Positions 6,578 to 14,943 are shown, numbered from the stretch's first letter. The stretch: DNA of 23,597 nt from Sphingomonadaceae bacterium (GCA_016742125.1 JACVCM010000046.1:1-23597); one strand, 5' to 3'. Translations and numbers: made by a program. The notes: a model not told the origin generated them from the letters alone.

Positions 6578-8755
6578 ATGGCAGACGCAGACCCCCAAGG
6601 ATGCCCGGTACACGGCGAAGTAAAGATGCGCTCCTTGCTTGGACGACAGAACAAGGACTGGTGGCCCGACGCGCTCCCGGTCGACATGCTCCACCAGCAT
6701 GGCGTGTCGCCCGACCCGATGGGGCCCGATTTCGATTATGCCGAAGCCTTCAAAAAGCTCGACTATCAGGCATTGAAGGCCGACCTTACGGCTTTGATGA
6801 CCGACAGCAAGCCCTGGTGGCCCGCCGACTATGGCCATTACGGTCCTTTCATGATCCGCATGGCGTGGCACGCGGCGGGCACCTATCGCGTAACCGATGG
6901 TCGCGGCGGCGCGAATAGCGGTCAGCAAAGGTTCGAACCACTCAATAGCTGGCCTGATAACGGCAATCTGGACAAGGCACGCCGTCTCCTTTGGCCGATC
7001 AAGCAAAAATACGGTCAGTCGATCAGTTGGGCCGACCTTTTCATTCTGGCCGGCAATGTGGCAATCGAAAGCATGGGTGGCCCTGTGTTCGGCTTCGGCG
7101 GCGGTCGCAAGGACGTCTACCAGTCCGAAGGCGACACATTCTGGGGCGCAGAAGAAATCTGGGTCAATGAAGGCGCCAAAACACGCATAACCGAGGAGGT
7201 TGAAGAACTGGAAGGACCGCTGGCTGCTATCCAGATGGGCCTGATCTACGTCAATCCCGAAGGCCCGGGCGGCAACCCAGATCCCCTCCAGTCGGCACGC
7301 GACATGCGCGCAACCTTCAGCCGCATGGCGATGAACAGCGAAGAAACCGTGGCCCTTACCGCCGGTGGCCATGCCTTTGGGAAGGCGCATGGCGCCAAGC
7401 CCGCCGAAAACTTCGGCAAGGCCCCGGCTGGCGAGGCAATCCACCAGCAAGGTTTCGGCTGGCTGACCGACGCCGAGGAAATTGGCAAGGGCCACATCAC
7501 AACCTCCGGCATCGAGGGCGCATGGTCGAACAATCCGACCAAATGGGGCGGCGACTATTTCCGCCTGTTGTTCAAATATGACTATGAACTGACGACAAGC
7601 CCTGCGGGTGCAAAGCAGTGGACTCCGGTCAATCCCGATCCGGAGGACATGGCACCCGACGCGCGCGATCCCAGCAAGCGCGTTCCGACTATCATGACGA
7701 CGGCCGACATGGCGCTCAAGATGGACCCCGAATTCCGCGCTATTTCGGAGCGCTTCCACCAGGATCAGGCGGCATTGGACGACGCCTTCGCACGCGCATG
7801 GTTCAAACTGACGCACCGCGACATGGGACCGAAGAGCCTGTATCTTGGGCCTGAGGTTCCCGAGGAAACCCTCATCTGGCAGGATCCGGTTCCGGAAGGC
7901 ACCGCCCCTTCGGACGCCGATGTCGCAGCGTTCAAATCGGCAGTCTTGGCCAGCGGACTAACGGTTTCGCAACTGGTCAAAACCGCTTGGGCCTCTGCCT
8001 CGACCTTCCGCAAATCTGACAAGCGTGGCGGCGCGAATGGTGCCCGTATCGCGCTGGCCCCGCAGAAAGATTGGGACGTCAATGAACCGGAAGAACTGGC
8101 AAAGGTTCTGGCCACGCTGAACGAACTGCGCGGCAGCATGAGCCTTGCCGACGCCATCGTGCTGGCAGGCTCGGCGGCAGTCGAAAAGGCGGCCAAGGAC
8201 GCCGGCTTCGATGTCACCGTTCCCTTCTCCGGTGGTCGCGGTGACGCTACGCAGGACTGGACCGATGTCGAAAGTTTCCACTGGATGGAGCCGCAGGCCG
8301 ATGGTTTCCGCAACTATCTGAAAACGCGCCAGCCGGTGAAGACCGAAGAGTTGCTGCTCGACAGGGCGTCGCTACTTGGCCTTTCTGCACCGGAACTCAC
8401 GGTGCTGGTTGGCGGCCTTCGCGTCCTGGGTGCAAACCACAAGGATATCCCTGAAGGTGTGTTGACAACGCGCAAGGGACAGCTGACCAACGACTTCTTC
8501 GTCAACCTGCTCGACAATGACACCTTCTGGGAGCAGGTCGACACATCGAGCGACGAAGAGTTTATCGGCTACACCCGCGGCGGTCGTACCGAAAAATGGC
8601 GCGCAACGCGCACTGACCTCATCTTCGGTTCGAACAGCCAGTTACGCGCTACCGCTGAAGTCTATGCCGAGCGCGGCCACGAGGAAAAGTTCGTGCGCGA
8701 TTTCGTCAAGGCTTGGGTCAAGGTGATGAATGCCGATCGTTTCGATCTGAAATAA
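6578..8755 (+). CDS. katG: catalase-peroxidase KatG
   Basis: Bifunctional haem enzyme that removes hydrogen peroxide by catalase and peroxidase reactions. The 725 residues match the two-domain (duplicated) class I family. In the N-terminal active domain the distal residues R94, W97 and H98 are in IRMAWHAAGTYR. The W-Y-M adduct characteristic of the family can be built from W97, Y224 (GLIYVNPEGP) and M250 (SRMAMNSEE). The proximal haem ligand is H265 (TAGGHAFGKAHG). The C-terminal half keeps the fold-like motifs (KTAWASASTFR) but not the haem ligand, as usual. ATG 6578 has AGAAGAGG upstream. It stands alone on the plus strand with its own promoter and a strong terminator, inserted between tig and clpP. 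Long minus-strand frames across it are shadows. Confidence 0.99.
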   Translation: MADADPQGCPVHGEVKMRSLLGRQNKDWWPDALPVDMLHQHGVSPDPMGPDFDYAEAFKKLDYQALKADLTALMTDSKPWWPADYGHYGPFMIRMAWHAAGTYRVTDGRGGANSGQQRFEPLNSWPDNGNLDKARRLLWPIKQKYGQSISWADLFILAGNVAIESMGGPVFGFGGGRKDVYQSEGDTFWGAEEIWVNEGAKTRITEEVEELEGPLAAIQMGLIYVNPEGPGGNPDPLQSARDMRATFSRMAMNSEETVALTAGGHAFGKAHGAKPAENFGKAPAGEAIHQQGFGWLTDAEEIGKGHITTSGIEGAWSNNPTKWGGDYFRLLFKYDYELTTSPAGAKQWTPVNPDPEDMAPDARDPSKRVPTIMTTADMALKMDPEFRAISERFHQDQAALDDAFARAWFKLTHRDMGPKSLYLGPEVPEETLIWQDPVPEGTAPSDADVAAFKSAVLASGLTVSQLVKTAWASASTFRKSDKRGGANGARIALAPQKDWDVNEPEELAKVLATLNELRGSMSLADAIVLAGSAAVEKAAKDAGFDVTVPFSGGRGDATQDWTDVESFHWMEPQADGFRNYLKTRQPVKTEELLLDRASLLGLSAPELTVLVGGLRVLGANHKDIPEGVLTTRKGQLTNDFFVNLLDNDTFWEQVDTSSDEEFIGYTRGGRTEKWRATRTDLIFGSNSQLRATAEVYAERGHEEKFVRDFVKAWVKVMNADRFDLK

Positions 8756-8770
8756 GCCTGACATCAAGTG

Positions 8771-8804
8771 AAAGGGGTCCGGAGCGTTTTCCGGACCTTT
8801 TTTT
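8771..8804 (+). terminator. rho-independent terminator of katG
   Basis: GGTCCGGA (8776-8783) and TCCGGACC (8790-8797) form an 8-bp GC-rich stem with a 6-base loop, followed by seven T (8798-8804). It lies 15-50 bases after the katG stop and just beyond the end of the convergent minus-strand gene. On the minus strand the T-run is missing, so it mainly serves katG. Confidence 0.93.
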
Positions 8805-8807
8805 GTG

Positions 8808-9914
8808 TCACTCGATGGTCTCGTCGTCGCTGGAATGCGGCGGCGTCATCACATAGCGTATTTTCTCAAAACACCCGCTATAGCCTTTTTCGGCACCGGC
8901 AACTGTGGCGGCGCGCACAATGTTTAGCGCCGCTTCCCCGAACTCCGCCGCAGGTTCGGCTGCGACGAGCTTGACATTGCCGGTCGCACCCCAAGGCGCC
9001 ACATCAAACGCGACAATCGCCCACCCTTCGATTGCGCGGCGGCGGAAGTTGTCCGGATAAACCAGAGCGGGCTTCGACTTCCATTCGACATCGAGGGGAC
9101 ATTGTCCTTCGCTGTCTTTATAGTCTTCAATTTCCGGACTTTGAGGTGCTGCAACCTGTCCTGCGGCGCGCCAATAAGGATAGAGGCACCCTTTCTTGGT
9201 TCCTTTGGCATATCGCGATTTTGCAATCGCGTCGATCGATGCCTTGTCCAGCGCCTTGTTACCGCTCGTGGCGTGAATACCGATATTTACCGGCTTGCCG
9301 CTGTTGTCGATATCGAACTTTACCATGCTCCAATCGGTTCGACCGGCAGTCGCCGGTATCCTGTCGAACTCCGGATAGGCCTGCAGCAAAACGGCCGGCC
9401 GCTTAGGATAGCAGTCGGAGCCATTAGGGCTGAGACGGTCGAACAACTCCCGTGGCGGCCGCGGTCTTGCGTTCAGGGAATATGCGATCAGGTCATCGGT
9501 ATTTGCCTCGGCGATGCTTGTCTGCTCCCGGCTATAGCGTATTGAACAGCCGTAACGGGCCTTGCCCGAAGCGAACCGGGTGGCTGCCAGCGACGGCGAA
9601 AGGTCGGGAAATACACCATAGCCCACTGGTTCGCGCTTCAGTCCAAGCACTCTGCCGTTTTCGTCGATCCTGAAGGAAAGCGTAATCGGCATCTCGGCGG
9701 GCTGACTGGGCGTCCATAGCAGTTGTAACGCAGGCTTCTCGACAGCCGATATATCGAGCGCACCATCATCACAGCGGCCATCAACCGGCTTGAGCACTGC
9801 CACGAACTGCTGGCGGGGCGTCGATGTCGGAGGGGACAGGATCACAACGGTGGGCGGGGTGGTTGCAACGGCAGCGACGGGAGCTACCGCAGCAGCAAAG
9901 AGCATATCTATCAT
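8808..9914 (-). CDS. exported protein with three TonB-C-like repeats
   Basis: A 368-residue protein beginning with a signal-like segment (MIDMLFAAAVAPVAAVA). No TonB-type Pro/Lys-rich spacer or other membrane helix is present. Three related segments resemble the TonB C-terminal fold: about 76-128 (ITLSFRIDENGRVLGL), 184-250 (WSMVKFDIDNSGKPVNIGI) and 282-355 (GWAIVAFDVAPWGATGNVKL), the last being the clearest (YPDNFRRRAIEGWAIVAFDV; EAALNIVRAATVAG). Each is bracketed by a cysteine pair: C48/C123, C168/C243 and C272/C348, spaced 75, 75 and 76. This suggests three disulfide-closed periplasmic domains. A second ATG nine bases downstream (9905) is also possible, and no strong ribosome site is seen. 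It lies after the tig terminator, so it needs its own promoter. Function is unknown; energy transduction as in true TonB is doubtful because the spacer is absent. Confidence 0.85.
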   Translation of the reverse strand: MIDMLFAAAVAPVAAVATTPPTVVILSPPTSTPRQQFVAVLKPVDGRCDDGALDISAVEKPALQLLWTPSQPAEMPITLSFRIDENGRVLGLKREPVGYGVFPDLSPSLAATRFASGKARYGCSIRYSREQTSIAEANTDDLIAYSLNARPRPPRELFDRLSPNGSDCYPKRPAVLLQAYPEFDRIPATAGRTDWSMVKFDIDNSGKPVNIGIHATSGNKALDKASIDAIAKSRYAKGTKKGCLYPYWRAAGQVAAPQSPEIEDYKDSEGQCPLDVEWKSKPALVYPDNFRRRAIEGWAIVAFDVAPWGATGNVKLVAAEPAAEFGEAALNIVRAATVAGAEKGYSGCFEKIRYVMTPPHSSDDETIE

Positions 9915-9968
9915 GTGCTTGAACGTGCCAGCGGGAGATTACGACAGCAAGACATTCTTCTGGCAGCC

Positions 9969-9998
9969 AAAAAAGAAGGGGCCACAAACGCGGCCCCG
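9969..9998 (-). terminator. rho-independent terminator of tig
   Basis: On the minus strand GGGGCC (9997-9992) and GGCCCC (9983-9978) form a stem with an 8-base loop, followed by TTCTTTTTT (9977-9969). It lies 30 bases after the tig stop codon. Confidence 0.9.
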
Positions 9999-10027
9999 AC
10001 TTCAATATCTCTACGCTTGGCGCGACC

Positions 10028-11542
10028 TTATTTCTTCGCCGCAGCCTTCTTTGCCGGGGCCTTCTTGGCAGGAGCTTTGTCCGACTTTGGCTCATCGGCT
10101 TCCTTCTTCGGTGCAGCCTTTTTCGCGGCAGGCTTCGCTTCCTTTGCGGGTGCTTCCTCCTTGGCAGCCGCCTTTTTGGCAGGCGCCTTCTTCTTGGCCG
10201 CTGGTTTTGCCTCGGGCTCAGCCTCGATCGCCGCCTCAAGCTCTTCCTTGGTTACGGAGCGGTCAGTGACTGTCGCCTTTTCGAAGAGGAAATCGACAAC
10301 CTTGTCCTCGAACAATGGCGCACGAAGCTGCGCTGCCGCCATCGGGTTTTCCTGCAGATATTGCACGAAACGCTGGCGGTCTTCGGGGCGATATTGTTGC
10401 GCTGCTTGTTGCACCAGCATGTTCATTTCCTGCTGGCTGACTTCAACGCCATTGGCCTGCCCGATTTCGGAGAGCAAAAGGCCCAGACGCACCCGGCGGA
10501 CAGCAATGTCGCGATATTCTTCGCGCTCGGCTTCCATTTCCTTCTTGGCGGCTTCGGGGTCCTCTTCGCGCGCGGCTTCCTGCTCCAGCTGCGCCCAAAT
10601 CTGTTCGAATTCGGCCTCAACCATCGAAGGCGGCACGTCGAAATCATGATCGGCGGCAAGCTGATCGAGCAGCTGGCGCTTCATATAGGTACGCGTGAGG
10701 CCGTTATGCTCCTGCTCGACCTGGACCTTCATCAACTCGCGCAGCTTGTCGATGCTTTCAAGGCCGAACATCTTGGCCAGATTATCGTCGGCCTTGGCTT
10801 CGACAGGGTTACGGACTTCGCCGACCACGATATCGAAAGTAGCGGCCTTGCCCGCCAGTTCCTTGGCATTGTAGTCTTCGGGAAAGGTCACATTGATGAC
10901 CTTCTCGTCATTGGCCTTGACGCCAACCAGTTGGTCTTCAAATCCGGGTATCAACTGACCTGAGCCGAGCTCAACTGCCATGCCTTCACCCTTGCCACCT
11001 TCGAACGGGACGCCATCGACCTTGCCTTCGAAATCGATGACGACGCTGTCACCCATTTTCGCAGCATATTTCTTGTCGGCAGCTTCAAAGCTCTTCTGAC
11101 CGGCGGCGAGCTTCAGGATCGATTCGTCGACCTGCGCATCGCTGACTTCGACGGTCAGGCGTTCCAGCGCAATGCCATCTATCGAAGGGGCAGCGATCGC
11201 CGGCAGGACTTCGAGATGGAAGTCGACGACCGCATCCTTGCCGGGCGCATAATCCTCGCCGAGATGGACATGCGGCTGCGTCGCGGGCCGCAGCTTGTTA
11301 TCCGATATTGCCTTCTGTACACCTTCCTGGATCGAGCTGTTCAGCGCGTCCTGAAGCAACGAATCCTTGTGCATTTTCTTGACCAGATTGGCAGGAACCT
11401 TCCCGGGACGGAAACCGGGCATACGCACCTGCGGCGCTATTTTCTTCACCTCGGCATCGATACGCGATTCGACATCCTTCGCCGTAATCGTCATGCGATA
11501 TGCGCGCTTCAGGCCTTCATTCTGTGTCTCGACGGTCTGCAT
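10028..11542 (-). CDS. tig: trigger factor (ribosome-associated chaperone and prolyl isomerase)
   Basis: Binds the ribosome exit tunnel and helps new chains fold. The ribosome-binding loop is GFRPGKVP (43-50). The FKBP-type isomerase domain spans about 160-245 (DSVVIDFEGKVDGVPFEGG; GSGQLIPGFEDQL). The helical arm domain follows to about 440. The 504-residue length exceeds that of E. coli (432) because of a tail from about 445 made of AKKAPAKKAAA-type repeats mixed with acidic AKEEAPAKEA segments. Comparable tails occur in sphingomonads and other alphaproteobacteria. ATG 11542 begins MQTVETQNEGLKRAYRM, the standard N-terminus. A tRNA-Leu gene lies 84 bases upstream on the same strand. The gene ends in a good terminator, so it is not in one unit with clpP here. 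Confidence 0.98.
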   Translation of the reverse strand: MQTVETQNEGLKRAYRMTITAKDVESRIDAEVKKIAPQVRMPGFRPGKVPANLVKKMHKDSLLQDALNSSIQEGVQKAISDNKLRPATQPHVHLGEDYAPGKDAVVDFHLEVLPAIAAPSIDGIALERLTVEVSDAQVDESILKLAAGQKSFEAADKKYAAKMGDSVVIDFEGKVDGVPFEGGKGEGMAVELGSGQLIPGFEDQLVGVKANDEKVINVTFPEDYNAKELAGKAATFDIVVGEVRNPVEAKADDNLAKMFGLESIDKLRELMKVQVEQEHNGLTRTYMKRQLLDQLAADHDFDVPPSMVEAEFEQIWAQLEQEAAREEDPEAAKKEMEAEREEYRDIAVRRVRLGLLLSEIGQANGVEVSQQEMNMLVQQAAQQYRPEDRQRFVQYLQENPMAAAQLRAPLFEDKVVDFLFEKATVTDRSVTKEELEAAIEAEPEAKPAAKKKAPAKKAAAKEEAPAKEAKPAAKKAAPKKEADEPKSDKAPAKKAPAKKAAAKK

Positions 11543-11626
11543 ACTATCTCTCTATCTGCAGGCGAACATCGGATGTCGCCTTAAACTATTGAATGGCTTT
11601 CGAATTTCACAACGGAAGCTGTTTCG

Positions 11627-11711
11627 TGGTGCGGGCGAAGGGACTCGAACCCCCACACCTTGCGATGCCAGAACCTAAATCTGGTGCGTCTACCAATTCC
11701 GCCACGCCCGC
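11627..11711 (-). tRNA. tRNA-Leu (anticodon UAG)
   Basis: The minus strand folds as a class II tRNA of 85 bases including an encoded CCA (11629-11627). The acceptor stem is GCGGGCG (11711-11705) with CGCCCGC (11637-11631), and the discriminator is A. The D-arm GGCGGAATTGGTAGACGC is typical of tRNA-Leu. The anticodon stem-loop CCAGA-TTTAGGT-TCTGG gives anticodon TAG. A long variable arm (GCATCGCAAGGTGT region) and the T-loop GGGTTCGAGTCCC follow. It lies upstream of tig, as in related genomes. Confidence 0.97.
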
Positions 11712-11715
11712 TTGC

Positions 11716-11742
11716 GAAAAGCCGCCGTTTCACAAACGACGG
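11716..11742 (-). terminator. hairpin terminator after the exported-protein operon
   Basis: On the minus strand CCGTCGTTT (11742-11734) and AAACGGCGG (11730-11722) pair over 9 positions with one G-T wobble and a 3-base loop, followed by CTTTT. It lies between the end of the upstream operon (11840) and the tRNA-Leu gene (starts 11711), separating the two transcripts. Confidence 0.6.
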
Positions 11743-11839
11743 GAGCCTCTAACGGGAAAGCCGCGGCGGGGCAAGGGGGAAGCGGCGATTGGCATTTGCC
11801 GGTCGCCGATCCTGTTTCGATACTGATCCAAACGGTGGT

Positions 11840-12787
11840 TTAGGGGGCCGGGGCCGCTATGACTTCGGCCGGTGCAGCGGCTTCGACCGCTGTTGTTTCC
11901 GCAACTTCCGCCTCGACCGGCGTTGGTGCGGGGTCCGCAACTAATGCTTTCTTGTCGATGATCTGGTCGCGCCGATATGAGATCACACCCGGGATGGCAG
12001 GCAATCGCGATATGGCTATCCCGTAGTAATTGGCCATTTTTCCCGCAGCCCTCAAATCGGCAATATTCCGCGAAAGCGATTTCAGCCGGACATCGATGCC
12101 TGTGCTGTCTTTGACCGGCTCCAACGCCATCGCGTAAGCCGCCGCCCTTGGCGAACTGCTGTCGCCTTTTTCGGGCGGACCGGCGTTGGAAAGATCGGTT
12201 GTCATCGTTCCGAGATCGGTAATTTTTCCAGCTTCGGCGTCGAAACTTACCGAGCCCATGCAATAGCAGACGCCAATGCCCACCAGTGGATCGAACTGAC
12301 CGAAGATGCGATATCGGCCCGGCGTTACGGCATGCAGATAGGTGCTGCCGTTTTTACTGTAAAAGCGATTAAGCGGTCCCATCGTGAAGTTCGCCATCTG
12401 CTCAAATCGTGTAAACTGGAAATTGGTTTCGGTTGGCTCGATTGGCTTTTTCGGCTCCTTCATGCCCTTGGTCTTTTTAGCCAGCGCCATGTCGCGTTCG
12501 TATTTCGCAAGATCCTTGGCATAATCTTCTTTCACCTCGGCAAAGGCTTCGGCTTTCAGCTTGTCATAGGCGATTTGATCCTCTGCATTTGGTATTTTGA
12601 CGAAATGCATGGGCATCGCACCGGGCGTTCGCAAAAGGATATAGGCCTTGGCCGGGTCAAGCGCGACCGACGGCGTATCCTTCACAGGCTTGGCCTCGAC
12701 AAACACCGGAGCCTTCGATTTGGCAATGGCGAATTGCGGGGATGCCGCCGCACATGTAGCGAGCAGAATGACGGTAACTATTTTCAT
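11840..12787 (-). CDS. exported protein of unknown function with Ala/Pro-rich tail
   Basis: A 315-residue protein with a signal peptide (MKIVTVILLATCAAASPQFAIA). The first third is charged (EVKEDYAKDLAKYERDMALAKK, residues about 82-110) and likely helical. The centre has a beta-rich stretch, YLHAVTPGRYRIFGQFDP, then VCYCMGSVSFDAEAGKITDLG, a pattern seen in small bacterial periplasmic domains that handle cell-envelope or glycan-related tasks; no family can be named with confidence. The C-terminus from about 280 is Ala/Pro/Glu-rich and probably disordered. Its ATG overlaps the TGA of the preceding gene by four bases (ATGA, 12784-12787), so the two are translationally coupled. A hairpin terminator follows. 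The two cysteines in VCYC could form a disulfide or bind metal. Function unknown. Confidence 0.85.
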   Translation of the reverse strand: MKIVTVILLATCAAASPQFAIAKSKAPVFVEAKPVKDTPSVALDPAKAYILLRTPGAMPMHFVKIPNAEDQIAYDKLKAEAFAEVKEDYAKDLAKYERDMALAKKTKGMKEPKKPIEPTETNFQFTRFEQMANFTMGPLNRFYSKNGSTYLHAVTPGRYRIFGQFDPLVGIGVCYCMGSVSFDAEAGKITDLGTMTTDLSNAGPPEKGDSSSPRAAAYAMALEPVKDSTGIDVRLKSLSRNIADLRAAGKMANYYGIAISRLPAIPGVISYRRDQIIDKKALVADPAPTPVEAEVAETTAVEAAAPAEVIAAPAP

Positions 12788-13374
12788 CGGGGCAGTACCT
12801 TTTCGGTTGCGGGTGCTGTCGAGGCGACCAGCGCCTGCAGTTTCAAAGCCCTTGTCCGCGATTCTTCTTCCTCGACGCCGGTGCCTTCCTCAAAGTTGAA
12901 CGCTTCCCACAAATCCTTGGAGAGGCCGAGGCGTTCATAGCCCTTGAAACCCATGCACTGGCGCATGTTGACGCGGCGCATCCGGCGCTTTTCGCCCGGC
13001 ACGAAGATGGCCGCCATCATGGCGTTGGCGATCATTCCGCCCGCAGCTCCCGCCAGGGTGCCTGCATAGGGATAGGGCGGGTCCTGATATTGATAGCTGG
13101 ACACCAGGCCACGCGCATATCCGTCACATTCGCTGATGTCGGCATAGGCGGTGGCGAAATCGGTCTCGTCGCGGCGGAAGAAATAATATTTGTCGTAATT
13201 CTTTGCGTCCTCTGGCGTTTCGGCAAATTCAAGCTTGGGCATTTCCAGCCTGGTTGCGTCATCCGCAGATGTTTCGACCACACCGAATGGTGATGCGCTG
13301 AGGTCGGCCTGTACGGAGGCCGCACAAGACATGGTTACTGCGCCCAGAATGAGCGCATAAGATAGAAAACGCAC
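12784..13374 (-). CDS. exported protein with glycine-zipper segment, unknown function
   Basis: I choose GTG 13374, not the in-frame start 60 bases upstream, because it has AGGGGGAG eight bases before it and gives a proper signal peptide (MRFLSYALILGAVTMSCAASVQA). The product is 196 residues. The mature protein has an acidic and Tyr-rich first half (NYDKYYFFRRDETDF), then AGTLAGAAGGMIANAMMAAIF (about residues 103-123 of this start), which has the small-residue spacing of a glycine zipper and could insert in a membrane. A basic RRMRRVNMRQCMGFKGYERLGL segment follows. This layout, with a Gly-rich helix then a CMGxKGY motif, is seen in small sphingomonad envelope proteins, none with known function to me. 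It is coupled by ATGA to the downstream exported-protein gene. Confidence 0.83.
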   Translation of the reverse strand: MRFLSYALILGAVTMSCAASVQADLSASPFGVVETSADDATRLEMPKLEFAETPEDAKNYDKYYFFRRDETDFATAYADISECDGYARGLVSSYQYQDPPYPYAGTLAGAAGGMIANAMMAAIFVPGEKRRMRRVNMRQCMGFKGYERLGLSKDLWEAFNFEEGTGVEEEESRTRALKLQALVASTAPATEKVLPR

Positions 13375-13452
13375 GATTTGCTCCCCCTGCTCAGCCGATG
13401 CGTGGAACCGCTCGACTCTCCCCGATATCGCCATGATAATTAACCGAAATCG

Positions 13453-13476
13453 AAAATAAAGCAGTATTTGCTGCTA
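13453..13476 (-). terminator. possible rho-independent terminator of the gat operon
   Basis: On the minus strand AGCAG (13475-13471) and CTGCT (13464-13460) form a short stem with a 6-base loop, followed by the T-rich TTATTTT (13459-13453). It overlaps the gatB stop codon. The stem is only 5 bp, so it is a modest candidate. Confidence 0.5.
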
Positions 13477-14943
13477 CTGGTCGAGCGCCTTTTTCAGCAG
13501 CTCGTTGACCACGCCGGGGTTCGCCTTGCCGCCCATCGCCTTCATCGTCTGGCCGACAAAGAAGCCGAACAGCTTGTCCTTGCCCGACCGGTATTCGGCG
13601 ACCTTGTCTTCGTTCGCGGCGATGATCTTGGCGATTTCGGCTTCGATTGCGCCGGTGTCGCTGGTTTGCTTGAGGCCCTTTTCCTCTACGATGGCGGCGG
13701 CACCCTGCCCTGTTTCGAGCATGATCTCGAAAACCTGTTTCGAAATGCTGCCGGAAATCGTTCCATCGGCGACAAGCCCGAGCAGTTCGGCGGCCTGCTT
13801 CGGGTTTACCGGGCTTTCCTCGAGCGATTTGCCCAGCCTGTTCAGCGCGCCGAACAGTTCGGACAGCAGCCAGTTGGAACCCTGCTTCGGGTCGACGCGT
13901 TCGGCCAGAAGATCCTCGAACCAGAACGCGGTTTCCGCCTCTGCGGTCAGGACGGCGGCGTTATAGGCAGTGAGACCCATAGCTTCATAGCGCGCGCGTT
14001 TTGCGTCGGGGAGTTCGGGTAAGCTGGCACGGCATTCCTCAAGGAAGGCGTCATCAAGTTCGAGCGGCAACAGGTCCGGGTCGGGGAAATAGCGATAGTC
14101 GTGCGCATCTTCTTTGCTGCGCATCGAGCGGGTTTCGAGCTTGTTCGGGTCAAACAACCGGGTTTCCTGCACCACAGTGCCGCCATCCTCAATCAAGTCG
14201 ACCTGCCGCCGCGCCTCGACCTCAATGGCCTGCATCACGAAGCGGATCGAATTGACATTCTTGGTCTCGGTGCGCGTGCCGAATTCTTCGCCGGGCTTGC
14301 GGACCGACACATTCACGTCGGCGCGCATCGAACCTTCCTCCATATTGCCGTCGCACGAACCGACGTAACGGAGAATCGAGCGGAGCTTCTTCACATAAGC
14401 CCCTGCTTCTGCAGGCGAACGCATATCGGGACGCGAGACGATTTCCATCAGCGCGACGCCTGAGCGGTTCAAATCGACATAAGACATTGTCGGATGCTGA
14501 TCGTGCATCAGCTTGCCCGCATCCTGTTCGACATGGATGCGTTCGATGCCGATGGTCTTGCGCGGGGAATTGGCGTCCTTCTCGTCCAATATCACCTCAA
14601 TCTCGCCCTCGCCCACAATCGGGTGGTAAAGCTGCGAAATCTGATAGCCCTGCGGCAGATCGGCGTAGAAATAATTCTTCCGGTCAAAACGCGACCATTT
14701 GTTGATCTGCGCATTGATCGCCATGCCGGTGCGCACCGCCTGACGGATGCACTCGCGGTTGGGCACAGGCAGCATGCCGGGCATCGCGGCGTCGACAAGG
14801 CTGACATGGCTGTTCGGCTCACCACCATAAGCGGCCGAGGCGCCCGAAAAGAGCTTGGCGTTTGAGGTAACCTGCGCATGGACCTCAAGGCCGATCACGA
14901 CCTCCCATTCGCCGGTTATGCCTTGGATGCGGTATTCGCTCAT
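13474..14943 (-). CDS. gatB: Asp/Glu-tRNA(Asn/Gln) amidotransferase subunit GatB
   Basis: The GatB subunit binds the mischarged tRNA, activates its side chain with ATP, and converts Glu-tRNA(Gln) or Asp-tRNA(Asn) to the amide form together with GatA and GatC. The 489 residues are normal. Family motifs include WEVVIGLEVHAQVTSNAKLFSG at the N-terminus, the FYADLPQGYQISQ region, IERIHVEQDAGK, DLNRSGVALMEIVSRPD and YRYFPDPDL. The C-terminal tail domain (about 340-489, ending NPGVVNELLKKALDQ) contacts tRNA. Its ATG overlaps the TGA of the small membrane-protein gene by four bases (ATGA 14940-14943). It is the last gene of the operon gatC-gatA-orf-gatB. Confidence 0.98.
   Translation of the reverse strand: MSEYRIQGITGEWEVVIGLEVHAQVTSNAKLFSGASAAYGGEPNSHVSLVDAAMPGMLPVPNRECIRQAVRTGMAINAQINKWSRFDRKNYFYADLPQGYQISQLYHPIVGEGEIEVILDEKDANSPRKTIGIERIHVEQDAGKLMHDQHPTMSYVDLNRSGVALMEIVSRPDMRSPAEAGAYVKKLRSILRYVGSCDGNMEEGSMRADVNVSVRKPGEEFGTRTETKNVNSIRFVMQAIEVEARRQVDLIEDGGTVVQETRLFDPNKLETRSMRSKEDAHDYRYFPDPDLLPLELDDAFLEECRASLPELPDAKRARYEAMGLTAYNAAVLTAEAETAFWFEDLLAERVDPKQGSNWLLSELFGALNRLGKSLEESPVNPKQAAELLGLVADGTISGSISKQVFEIMLETGQGAAAIVEEKGLKQTSDTGAIEAEIAKIIAANEDKVAEYRSGKDKLFGFFVGQTMKAMGGKANPGVVNELLKKALDQ

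Noticed and set aside
6536..7816. 426-codon minus-strand open frame opposite katG
   Set aside because: It is antisense to the conserved catalase-peroxidase active-site region and crosses its promoter; a shadow of GC-rich coding DNA.
12718..12787. Lipoprotein signal in the 315-residue exported protein (LATC)
   Set aside because: The residue before the cysteine is threonine, not the usual Gly/Ala/Ser, and a good signal peptidase I site (AIA) follows.
12332..12940. 202-codon plus-strand open frame opposite the exported-protein operon
   Set aside because: The minus-strand genes have signal peptides, ribosome sites and coupled ends; this frame has none of these.
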